Shown here piece by piece: positions 55,024-63,667 of a stretch of DNA of 64,000 nucleotides. The first letter of the stretch is position 1. Each line of letters starts with the position of its first letter. Position numbers and translations under genes: made by a program. The notes beneath the pieces were generated by a model. It ran no database searches. It saw only the letters and a list, made by a program, of their open reading frames with translations, and was not told where the DNA came from. The DNA is from Alphaproteobacteria bacterium (lineage in GTDB: Bacteria; Pseudomonadota; Alphaproteobacteria; Rickettsiales; SXRF01): the NCBI GenBank assembly GCA_020049775.1, contig JAGVLO010000014.1, forward strand, positions 1-64,000, read 5' to 3'.

Positions 55024-56070
55024 CTACCTCCCCGTATTGCTAGTGTGCGTTGCCGCATCACCTGAAAGGGATTGCGTATGAATGCCTAGACGTGGCTGCA
55101 GGCCACCTTCTTTCATAAACTGCATGTAGGTATTCTGGTGGCTATGCTGCCAATGACGAGGCAGCGCGTCCCACACTTCCTGAAAAAGCTTGCGGTCGGT
55201 TTTTTGCGCCGACTCCATCAGCGGCGCAGCAACACGACTGGTAAACTGGCCCGTGGCGCAAGCGTCCAGCACAGCTTCATGCAATTTCCCTTCCTCGAAG
55301 CACTGCGTCTCTTTAGGTCGCGCATGTGTAAAATGCCTGCGTGCGCTGAATTTCATATCCATCAGCCATTCTTTAATCGCAGGTGCATTATCAGCCTCCA
55401 TACAGGCCTGCGCATCTGCCCCGTGGCGCAGCAGCGCCAGCCCCGAATAACGCCGGTCATTTTCCAGTGCGGCTTTGAGAGCTTTTTCGCCATCCGCATG
55501 CACATCTGCCCCGCGTTCGATAAGTAGTTCCACGGTTTCGGTAGTGCCATTACCTGCAGCACCTGACAACACTTCACCATTGCGGGCATTGATATCCGCG
55601 CCCCAGTCCAGCAACAGGGCGACTATTTCCTTGTTGCCTTTGAAGGCTGCCCAGCATACTGCATCTTCATTCTCGGCATGCAGGTTGGCATTGTTATTCA
55701 GTAGAAATTCTACGATGACATAATGCCCCTCGCGCGCTGCCTCACGCAATGCCACGTCGTCATTGGCGTGGATATGCGCGCCCTTGTTAATTAAAAACTC
55801 TACCGTATCCGCATGTCCGCATTCCGCTGCCCAGCGCAAGGCCACATCATTTGCCGCATGTATATCGGCACCACGCTCAAGTAACAGCCTGACCGAATGC
55901 GTCTGACCATTGCGTGCCGCCAGATGCAGAGCTTCGTCACGGTCAGCATGGATATCCGCGCCCTGCCGTAGCGCTTCCTTGATAGCATCGTTATCACCTT
56001 GTATAGCCCCCTCTACCAGCATCTTCAGCACAGGCGGGTAATCCTTCTTGGGCAGGTGGCCAGTTTTCAT
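55024..56070 (-). CDS. Ankyrin-repeat protein 7 (largest)
   Basis: 348 aa from the ATG at 56070 with GGGGAGGTAGC, one base after the VWA stop; the frame is open upstream into the VWA gene, which is rejected. Seven repeats (~20-245). Then WLMDMKFSARRHF, CFEEGKLHEAVLDAC, APLMESA, LFQEVWDALPRHWQ and MQFMKEGG, the fullest form of the module. Confidence 0.82.
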   Translation of the reverse strand: MKTGHLPKKDYPPVLKMLVEGAIQGDNDAIKEALRQGADIHADRDEALHLAARNGQTHSVRLLLERGADIHAANDVALRWAAECGHADTVEFLINKGAHIHANDDVALREAAREGHYVIVEFLLNNNANLHAENEDAVCWAAFKGNKEIVALLLDWGADINARNGEVLSGAAGNGTTETVELLIERGADVHADGEKALKAALENDRRYSGLALLRHGADAQACMEADNAPAIKEWLMDMKFSARRHFTHARPKETQCFEEGKLHEAVLDACATGQFTSRVAAPLMESAQKTDRKLFQEVWDALPRHWQHSHQNTYMQFMKEGGLQPRLGIHTQSLSGDAATHTSNTGR

Positions 56071-56071
56071 G

Positions 56072-59029
56072 CTACCTCCCCATTCCGCTACGGCGGCCAG
56101 CAGCGCCAATCTGCGACTGGAAATCATCTTCGGTGACAGGATCAAGCGACATCTCACCGGAACGCTGGCGCGACTTAAGCAATGCCACCACCTGCGAAGG
56201 TGCATGCTGCCAATCCGCATCCACCACACCCACACGCCCGTGGTGGCGCTGCTTCATTTCCGTCATCAGGTCGCGTAGCTTGTTCTTTCCGTTATTGGCG
56301 GTAACCAATACATCCACCGTGGCGTTGGGCATGATTTTAAGCACATGGTCGATGGCTTCCCTGCTGGCATTCTCGTCATACAATTCACCATCGGTGGGAA
56401 TAATGAAATGCGTCATGCCGTGCTTCTGACCCGCGGGCAACGGATGGTGCGTCATGCGGTTCAGAATATTGTGGAAAGCCGGAGCAAGCAATGTGCCGGA
56501 CGAAATACCGGTAAGAACGCGCTCGATGCGCGCTTCCACTTCGCTGTCTTTCATGCCGGGTTCGGCAATGAGGTATTTGTTAGCGGCTTCCTTGTCTTTT
56601 GCCCAGTCTTCCTCATCACCCCATAGCGACATGAACAGGCGGTAGCGCACATTCTTAGTATCCTGCATCTGCAGCTTGCGCAGCCCGTCATAGGCGAGCG
56701 CGGCAGTTTTCATGGCAATTTCCATGCGGCTGCCGGCACCAGTTCCCATGCTGCCCGAACCGTCCATCAGCAATACAATATCATGCACCACCGGCTTGGT
56801 GACAATTTCCTCCTGCCGCATGGTGCGAAAATCATCCAGCGAAGCCCTGCCCTGCGCCAGCTTGTTACCCAACTGCTCCATCCTGTCCTGATCAAGCCGC
56901 TCAAGCAAGTTGCCGCCGCCACCGGGCAAATCAAAACGCGTGGGCCTTACTTCTTTTACTCGTTTCGATACGCGCTCAGAAAGCTCTTGCAATATGCCTG
57001 CCACTTCGCCGCTCGCCTGCACATAGTCGGTATCGCCACGCAAATCACGGTAGGATCGGCCATCACCAAGCACCAGTTTTTCAATGGCGGATTTCTGGCT
57101 ACCCGCCCCTTGCTGGGCTGGACTGTTCATCGGCAATACATTACGCGGCGTGTGGGCGTAGGGATCTTTTCCCTTTGGTTTTCCTTCACCTTCCTTCTTG
57201 TCTTTATCATCGGGGTCTTCACCATTCACTTCGCGCTTGCGGCGTGACTCGGAGGTTTCAGACTGGCTGGCCTCCTTATCCTGATCCCCTTGAGATGCGC
57301 CTGTGCGTTTGTCGTGGTCCTGCTTGCCCTGACCTTGCGGCGTGGAGGATGGCATATCGCTTTCTTTTTCGCCCAGTCCTTCGACCTCCATGCCTTCGCC
57401 ACCGTTACCTTCACCGCCCTGTTGCTGCTGCGGATTCTTTTTCATGTCCTCGACGGCTTTTTCAATCTGCTGTTTTTTCTGCTTCATAATTTCAGCAATC
57501 AGCGGATCGGCAAGACGCAACAGCTTTTCGATTTCCTCGTTGCGCCAGCGGTTATAGAGCTTCACCTCGCCGTCATAATTTACAAGGTGCATTTCTTTTG
57601 TATTCGGATCTTGCAGACGGTACATACGGCCCGGGCCATCAAGCGCATGCGGTTGCAGCCCTTCAATGCGCCGCGTAACATCCTTGATATATTCCCACAT
57701 CTGCACCTGCTCTTCCGGCGTTTCTGCGGGCAACAAATCTAACTGCACGCCGATGGAGGCGCGCCCCTCAGATGTATCAGGCGAAAGGCGGTTGCGGAAA
57801 TAAAACGCCATATTCACCGCATGCGACAAATTGGCGAGCCGCTGGCTTGCATCAGGTGCTTTTTCTTCCTCTCCTTCCCCTTTTTTATCCAGCTTCTCCT
57901 TGGGCGCAAAATATTTACTTATAAGCGGCGCTGTTTCCTGAATGGTGCGGAATACATTTTGTGAGTCGGCAAGATTACCCTTGTGCCGTAGCGCAGGAGT
58001 GGCGATATGCTCAGGATCGCCAAGATTTACCGAATAGCGGTTAACGCAATTATCCTCGCAGGCATTCCAGAAACGCTGGCGCATGGTGAACTCTGCATGC
58101 AGCGCCATGAATTCCTTGAACTCCTCAACCGTTACCTTGCTGCCCGAGGGATAAGTCGGCTTGGGCGAACCGTCCGGCATAAAAGCATCGGGCAATTTCA
58201 TGCCGCCTTTGGCTGCGAGGCTTGCCATGCGCGACCAGATTTTCTGCATGCTCTCGGGATAGAATTTGCTGAGTTTGGCGTGGCCGATTTCGTGATGGGC
58301 AATCGGTTCGTAATGCCCGAGATAGCCGCCTTGCGCTTCATACAACCCGCCGCCGGTAATCAGGCAGTGACACAAATCGAGGTTAATGCGCGGCATTTTT
58401 GAATCTGGCGAGAAATAAAACCAGCTGCCCGGCGCACCGGCAATCAAACGGCACTGTCCTGGCAGTTCAAATGCAAGGCGGTTGAACATACCGTCCACAA
58501 AACGGCTGGAAGTTACCGCTTTCACCAGTGGGTGAAAGGTAAAATCAGAGCGCTGGATTTTGTCATTGGCGAAAGCATGAATAAGCGTGGCTGCCCAGAG
58601 AAGCTGGCGCTCAGCATCATTCAAATCAAGACGTGGCACGCCTTCCGGCAAAACGCCATGCTCAGCACCATGCCGCGCCAGCAGGCGATGCTGCGCAAAA
58701 AATGCCTTGCGCGCAGGCGGCACGGACGCTTCCACACGATCAAGGAACGCGTCCACATCCGGCCAGTCGAGCAGGCTTGGCTGAGGTTCATGCGTAGCAA
58801 CCAGCGTTTTTTCAGCATCATTGCCCTCACCCGCTTCCACTTTTTTCTTGATACGCCGGAAGGCAGTTTCGTTCATGCTTTGCGCAAGCAAACGTACAAG
58901 CTCTACCCTCTGGTCTATAAACGGCAGTTTTCCCGCCTGCCCCTCAGGCAAAGGCGGCAAGCCGGGCAATGACGGCAGACCTAAAATCTCATACGCAGAG
59001 CGCGCTGAACTGGATGCAGTGGACAACAC
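56072..59029 (-). CDS. CobT-like VWA protein with HExxH metal motif, first gene of the operon
   Basis: 985 aa from a GTG at 59029 after CAGGGTAG; no other start fits better. AHHEIGHAKL places HEIGH at residues 246-250, and ACEDNCVNRYS about 80 residues on could give the third ligand, as in CobT-like families. The middle (~520-650) is Lys/Glu/Gln-rich and disordered. The C-terminal von Willebrand A domain has the MIDAS motif DGSGSMG near residue 757, with a later Thr and Asp in IIPTDGE. VWA proteins of this type partner MoxR/CobS ATPases. Its HExxH could be an enzyme or structural. Confidence 0.82.
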   Translation of the reverse strand: MLSTASSSARSAYEILGLPSLPGLPPLPEGQAGKLPFIDQRVELVRLLAQSMNETAFRRIKKKVEAGEGNDAEKTLVATHEPQPSLLDWPDVDAFLDRVEASVPPARKAFFAQHRLLARHGAEHGVLPEGVPRLDLNDAERQLLWAATLIHAFANDKIQRSDFTFHPLVKAVTSSRFVDGMFNRLAFELPGQCRLIAGAPGSWFYFSPDSKMPRINLDLCHCLITGGGLYEAQGGYLGHYEPIAHHEIGHAKLSKFYPESMQKIWSRMASLAAKGGMKLPDAFMPDGSPKPTYPSGSKVTVEEFKEFMALHAEFTMRQRFWNACEDNCVNRYSVNLGDPEHIATPALRHKGNLADSQNVFRTIQETAPLISKYFAPKEKLDKKGEGEEEKAPDASQRLANLSHAVNMAFYFRNRLSPDTSEGRASIGVQLDLLPAETPEEQVQMWEYIKDVTRRIEGLQPHALDGPGRMYRLQDPNTKEMHLVNYDGEVKLYNRWRNEEIEKLLRLADPLIAEIMKQKKQQIEKAVEDMKKNPQQQQGGEGNGGEGMEVEGLGEKESDMPSSTPQGQGKQDHDKRTGASQGDQDKEASQSETSESRRKREVNGEDPDDKDKKEGEGKPKGKDPYAHTPRNVLPMNSPAQQGAGSQKSAIEKLVLGDGRSYRDLRGDTDYVQASGEVAGILQELSERVSKRVKEVRPTRFDLPGGGGNLLERLDQDRMEQLGNKLAQGRASLDDFRTMRQEEIVTKPVVHDIVLLMDGSGSMGTGAGSRMEIAMKTAALAYDGLRKLQMQDTKNVRYRLFMSLWGDEEDWAKDKEAANKYLIAEPGMKDSEVEARIERVLTGISSGTLLAPAFHNILNRMTHHPLPAGQKHGMTHFIIPTDGELYDENASREAIDHVLKIMPNATVDVLVTANNGKNKLRDLMTEMKQRHHGRVGVVDADWQHAPSQVVALLKSRQRSGEMSLDPVTEDDFQSQIGAAGRRSGMGR

Positions 59030-59279
59030 TCATCTACCCTGTTTTTTATTTTTTTGTTTTCTCCCTGCGCGCGTACTTACGTACGGCGCCCCGACATCCT
59101 AGCGGAAAAAACGCTACAGTCCTGTGAATAATTCATGACTGCCAATGCGTATTAATGATTGTCGTACAAAAATAATAATTCTAGAAATAACAGACACTTA
59201 ACTAAAAAATTATGCGCACCTCACTACCTCCAACAATTAGGCGGTTTGGGGGGCTGAATATACTAACTATATGAAATTA

Positions 59280-60716
59280 TTATCTATCCAGCGAATAGCT
59301 GTTTTTGTCATCGGTATAGATAGCATCTTCATGCGCATGAGCGGTGTTGTAGAAGCTGTATATCGCATTGGCCACGGGAGGCTTGTGGTTCCATGGATCG
59401 ATCGTGCCGATAATCTGACGTGTTGAAGTCGGGAACACGCTCGTAAATGTGTTGTGGTAACGCGCTGTGAAAATATCAGAAAAGGTTGGGCTGGAGAGAA
59501 TATTGGCCACCACAACACCATTTTCCTTTAGTAGTTTTTTTGTATCGCGCAGAAATTCCTGCGTGGTTGTTTCCATTGGGATAGCCATCATGTTGGTGTA
59601 CGTATCTATCACAATAAGGTCGTATTTCTTGGTCTCGGAGCGCACAAACGCCCGCGCCGAAGCTGGCACGAAATGCTTGTTTTTAGCCAATTCTCCGGGC
59701 AGGAAATGTGCCTCCGCCACTTCTTTGAGCGACGGGTCTATATCCACAAAAATATAATTATTGTTGGTGTCATACAACCCAAGGGTGAAACCGCCAGCGC
59801 CCAGCACCAGAATATCGCGCGGGGCGCTACTTTCCACCATCAGTGGAGTAATAAAATTATCTTCGATATAGGCGATATAGTGCAGGCGCTCGTTCGGGTC
59901 TTTGCTAACGCGCGATGCAATCGAGCGGTTAAGTACCATCGTTTTGGTTTGTTTATCGCGCGAGACGCCTATCTGCACCGTGTTATAGGCATTGTCAGAT
60001 ACAATATGCATCGCCTTCATTACAACGTTGCCGTTGAGTCCAACAAACACAATAACAAGCAAAACACATACAAGCGAACCACGGCTGGCCAGCCGCCGCG
60101 CCAAGAGCAGGTTAAGGACAACCAGCAACGCAAGGGTGAGCATAACCGTGACATGCACTCCGGCATAGGTCATCAGCACAATAGTGGAAAAGACTGATCC
60201 GAAAAACGAACCGGTGGTCGAGAAAAACAGCATGACGCCGGTAATCTCGCTGAGCTTGCGGCGCGAGAAATAATTGCTTACCAGCGGCACGGTTTGCCCA
60301 AGTATATAGACAGGCCCCACCAGAAACAGCAGGCAGTAGATAGCCGTTTGCAGCAGGCGGTTCTGGATACCAATGGCAACCATCTTCAGAAAAAACCACT
60401 CAAGGAAAATGTAGGAAAGACCGAATGAAAGTACAGCAAGCGCAATCAGGATATTGCGGCCGAGGATACGGCGCACCGAGCGCAAGGACTTACCCGATTT
60501 CGTGCGTTTTTTGTAATGTTTCTTAAACGCCGTGCCACCCATATGGTAGCCGATGGCGAGGGGAAGCAACACGGCACTGACAATAATCGACACGATTTCG
60601 GTGCCGCTGCCAACAAATGGTACCAGCAGGCGGATGGCGAGCAGTTCACTCGCCAGCACCACATAACCCTCAATAAATATGACCAGAAAGAGGAAGCTTG
60701 TTTTATTGAGCCGCAT
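59280..60716 (-). CDS. Membrane protein fused to spermidine-synthase-like domain
   Basis: 478 aa from the ATG at 60716; starts at 60755 or further up are possible and none has a strong ribosome site. The N-terminal half has about seven hydrophobic helices, including ALLVVLNLLLARRLASRG. The soluble C-terminal half has a Rossmann SAM-binding pattern DILVLGAGGFTLGLY, FVDIDPSLKEVAEAHF and YDLIVIDTYT, as in spermidine synthase-like proteins. Such fused proteins are common but their substrates are unknown; the polyamine active-site motif is not complete. Confidence 0.72.
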   Translation of the reverse strand: MRLNKTSFLFLVIFIEGYVVLASELLAIRLLVPFVGSGTEIVSIIVSAVLLPLAIGYHMGGTAFKKHYKKRTKSGKSLRSVRRILGRNILIALAVLSFGLSYIFLEWFFLKMVAIGIQNRLLQTAIYCLLFLVGPVYILGQTVPLVSNYFSRRKLSEITGVMLFFSTTGSFFGSVFSTIVLMTYAGVHVTVMLTLALLVVLNLLLARRLASRGSLVCVLLVIVFVGLNGNVVMKAMHIVSDNAYNTVQIGVSRDKQTKTMVLNRSIASRVSKDPNERLHYIAYIEDNFITPLMVESSAPRDILVLGAGGFTLGLYDTNNNYIFVDIDPSLKEVAEAHFLPGELAKNKHFVPASARAFVRSETKKYDLIVIDTYTNMMAIPMETTTQEFLRDTKKLLKENGVVVANILSSPTFSDIFTARYHNTFTSVFPTSTRQIIGTIDPWNHKPPVANAIYSFYNTAHAHEDAIYTDDKNSYSLDR

Positions 60717-60808
60717 AATTTTATGTTTACCTGACCTGTTTACAAATAAATTCATATAACCCATATATTTTAAGGAATAGTGAATATCCTTTCCCTGCAA
60801 GGGCCTAT

Positions 60809-60852
60809 GCATACCTGAGATATATTTGTTGCATACCTGAGATATATTTGTT
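60809..60852 (+). repeat. Two identical 22-base tandem repeats
   Basis: GCATACCTGAGATATATTTG plus TT occurs at 60809-60830 and 60831-60852, with no differences. It lies in the ~130-base divergent region between the membrane gene and the copper operon and overlaps the possible TTG start of the next gene. It may be a regulator site, or a slippage duplication. Confidence 0.85.
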
Positions 60853-61219
60853 GGCAAAACCCTGCAGAGAAGGCATAATTACAGCCATACGACATATTTT
60901 AAGGCTTTTCCTTATCTTCACGCTTTTTACTTTTATTGCTGCAACCTCCAACGCAGCAACGATGCCCTGTTGCTCAAAAACCGACAATGTTACAACAAGC
61001 GACATGCCAGACTGTCACAAACAGGATAAAGACAGCGCTAAAACCTCTGGTGATTTAGTCAAAAAACAATGCGAATGTTCGCATTGCATCCCTGTTTCTT
61101 TTGACCGTAATAACAATCTTCAGTCACCATCCGCAGTTTCTGGCAACCGTGTGCCTATTGTGCCGTCCCTTAAATTGGCGGCAAATCCTGCTACTATCGA
61201 TAACCCTCCCAAGCAATAA
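60848..61219 (+). CDS. Secreted Cys-rich protein, probable copper-related
   Basis: 123 aa if the TTG at 60848 is used; the true start is uncertain and may be the next TTG. A signal peptide ends near AATSNA. The mature protein has CC, a DCHKQ and CECSHCIP, a set of soft-metal ligands, then a Pro/Asn-rich tail. It precedes copA by 70 bases. Metal binding and copper involvement are inferred from Cys pattern and neighbours. Confidence 0.55.
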   Translation: MLAKPCREGIITAIRHILRLFLIFTLFTFIAATSNAATMPCCSKTDNVTTSDMPDCHKQDKDSAKTSGDLVKKQCECSHCIPVSFDRNNNLQSPSAVSGNRVPIVPSLKLAANPATIDNPPKQ

Positions 61220-61289
61220 CTCCTGACCCGATTACCTTAAGGCACGTCGCTCGCGCGTGACGCCTCTTATTCATTTCAGGAGTATTATT

Positions 61290-62930
61290 ATGTATGTTCG
61301 TAATTTCTTCCGCATTTCTGGCGCATTGTTATTGTTTTATGCATCGCCTGCCTATGCCAAGACAGTAGAATACCACCTCGACATAAACCGTAATATGGTA
61401 ACCAATGCCGGTTATCCGACAGAGAAAATCACGGTCAACGGTTTTATCCCCGGCCCAATACTGCAATTTACAGATGGCGATGAGGCCATCATCACCGTAA
61501 CTAACCATATGAAGGAGGACACGTCCATACATTGGCACGGGCTGTTGTTGCCTGGCGGGATGGACGGCGTACCAGGTCTAAACGGCTTTCCAGGCATAAA
61601 GCCAGGAGAAACTTTTACCTACCGTTTCAAAATACGCCAATCCGGCACTTACTGGTATCACGCGCACAGCATGGGACAGGAGCAGGACGGGCTTTATGGC
61701 GCGTTTGTTATATCGCCTAAAAATAAAGAACCTGTACATGCAGACAGGGACTATGTTGTATTGCTGTCCGATTTTTCAGCCGAGTCATCTTCAATGATTC
61801 ATAAGAACCTTAAAATGAATTCTGCCTACTACAACCATGCACAGCGCACCCTAGGGGATTTCTTCAGTGATGTAACAAAATCAGGGTTCAAGGCAGTGTG
61901 GAATGATGCCACGGACTGGGGACACATGCGCATGTCACAGACAGACCTCGCCGATGTCAGCGGCTATACCTTTCTTATCAACGGCAAATCACCTGAAGAC
62001 AACTGGACGGGACTGTTCACATCTGGCGAGCGTGTGCGTTTACGTTTTATCAATGCCTCCGCCATGTCGTTTTATGACGTACGGATTCCCGGCCTGAAAA
62101 TGACCGTAGTGCAGGCCGACGGACAAAATGTAGAACCACTGCCCATAGATGAATTCCGTTTTGGCGTTGCGGAAACCTACGACGTAATTGTGGAACCCAA
62201 GGAAGACAAAGCCTACAGCATTGTCGCCGAACCCATTGACCGGACCGGTTTTGCCGTAGGCACGCTTGCCCCGCGCGAGGGCATGCGCGGCGAAATGCCG
62301 AAGCAACGCCCCCGCGCGTTGCTTTCCATGTTTGATATGAATATGGAAAACATGATGAAGGACATGCCCGATATGGACATGACCACAGAATCAGCCACCG
62401 TCAGCGGCTGGGCAAAAACAGGCACGCCGGAAGGCCACAAGGCGCTCAACTACAAGGATTTGCGCTACCTTGGTACACAGAAGGACACGCGCAAACCGGA
62501 GCGCACCATTGAAGTGCGCCTCGATGGCAATATGGAGCGTTATATCTGGACGCTGAATGGTAAAAAATATGAAGAATCAGGGCCAGTCATGCTTCGTTAC
62601 GGAGAGCGTGTGCGCCTGACCTTCATCAACGACAGCATGATGGCTCACCCCATGCACCTGCACGGTATGTTCGTGCAACTTGAAAACGGCCAGCCTGCGG
62701 GAAAGCTGCCCAACAAGCACACAGTCATCGTGCCACCGGGGCAATCCTATTCCGTGCTGCTGACCGCAGACGAACCGGGTGAATGGGCGTTCCATTGCCA
62801 CCTGCTGTTCCACATGATGTCCGGCATGATGACAACCGCCGTTGTCGCAAAGCTCGATGCTTCGGAAATACCTGCATACACACCACCAACAAGCACCACC
62901 AAAAACAAAGGGGGACACCATGCGCACTAA
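61290..62930 (+). CDS. copA: CopA-family multicopper oxidase
   Basis: 546 aa from the ATG at 61290 with AGGAG. A signal peptide ends near PAYAK; no Tat twin arginine is seen. Copper ligands are HWHG (81-84), HAHS (124-127), HPMHLHGMF and HCHLLFHMMSGMM near the end. A Met-rich segment MFDMNMENMMKDMPDMDM (~347-364) is typical for copper handling. CopA oxidises Cu(I) in the periplasm. Its end overlaps the copB start by 11 bases. Confidence 0.9.
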   Translation: MYVRNFFRISGALLLFYASPAYAKTVEYHLDINRNMVTNAGYPTEKITVNGFIPGPILQFTDGDEAIITVTNHMKEDTSIHWHGLLLPGGMDGVPGLNGFPGIKPGETFTYRFKIRQSGTYWYHAHSMGQEQDGLYGAFVISPKNKEPVHADRDYVVLLSDFSAESSSMIHKNLKMNSAYYNHAQRTLGDFFSDVTKSGFKAVWNDATDWGHMRMSQTDLADVSGYTFLINGKSPEDNWTGLFTSGERVRLRFINASAMSFYDVRIPGLKMTVVQADGQNVEPLPIDEFRFGVAETYDVIVEPKEDKAYSIVAEPIDRTGFAVGTLAPREGMRGEMPKQRPRALLSMFDMNMENMMKDMPDMDMTTESATVSGWAKTGTPEGHKALNYKDLRYLGTQKDTRKPERTIEVRLDGNMERYIWTLNGKKYEESGPVMLRYGERVRLTFINDSMMAHPMHLHGMFVQLENGQPAGKLPNKHTVIVPPGQSYSVLLTADEPGEWAFHCHLLFHMMSGMMTTAVVAKLDASEIPAYTPPTSTTKNKGGHHAH

Positions 62931-63642
62931 CCTGATTGCACTTGCGGCAGTGCTGTATACCCTGCCCTGCGTTGCCGATGACAGCAACACGCAAAGGCCA
63001 CATAGCGATGAACATGGCGGCCAGATATTCCATGCATTTACGCTGGAGATGGATAGCGGCGCAGGACGCGACGACACCATCTCCACGTGGGATTTTGACG
63101 GCTGGATCGGTGGCGACAACCATAAGCTCTGGCTGAAAAGCGAAGGCGAAATGGAGAACGGCCACACCCATGACGCTGAATTCTGGGGCATGTACAGCTA
63201 CAACATCTCCACATTCTGGGATGCGCAGACTGGCATACGCTTTGATTCCGAACCTCGCGCAACCAGCTATGTTGTTGCTGGCGTAAGTGGTCTTGCGCCC
63301 TACTGGTTTGAAACCGAGGCGCATATGTTCGTCAGTGACGACGGCGACGTAAGCGCACGGCTGCATACAGAAACCGACCTGATGCTGACGCAGCAGCTGG
63401 TGGTGCAGCCCTATGTCGAAGTGAATGTTTTGGCAGACAATGTGCCGGAACTGGAGACAGGCGCAGGCGTGACAAACGGCGAAATCGGTATTCAGACACG
63501 TTATGAAATCACACGGAAATTCGCTCCCTACTTCGACATACGCTACGAGCGTAAATTTGGTAAAACCGCTTCGATTTCTATAGGAGAAGGTGAACATCGT
63601 GATGATTTTATCGCCAGTGCAGGTTTGCGTTTAATGTTTTAA
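62920..63642 (+). CDS. copB: CopB-like outer-membrane copper resistance protein
   Basis: 240 aa from the ATG at 62920 with AAGGGGGAC. The signal peptide ends near PCVA. The sequence keeps the CopB core: GGQIFHAFTLEMDSG, WDFDGWIGGDNHKLWLKSEG and barrel-like strands with FDIRYERKFGKT, ending in a C-terminal Phe. CopB lacks the Met-rich N-terminus of classical forms. It probably binds or controls copper at the outer membrane. Confidence 0.88.
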   Translation: MRTNLIALAAVLYTLPCVADDSNTQRPHSDEHGGQIFHAFTLEMDSGAGRDDTISTWDFDGWIGGDNHKLWLKSEGEMENGHTHDAEFWGMYSYNISTFWDAQTGIRFDSEPRATSYVVAGVSGLAPYWFETEAHMFVSDDGDVSARLHTETDLMLTQQLVVQPYVEVNVLADNVPELETGAGVTNGEIGIQTRYEITRKFAPYFDIRYERKFGKTASISIGEGEHRDDFIASAGLRLMF

Positions 63643-63667
63643 TTTTTATTTTTTGAAGGGAAATTTT

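Noticed and set aside
61231-61245. CueR-like copper operator before copA
   Set aside because: Only a short CCTTAAGG palindrome; does not match known spacing.
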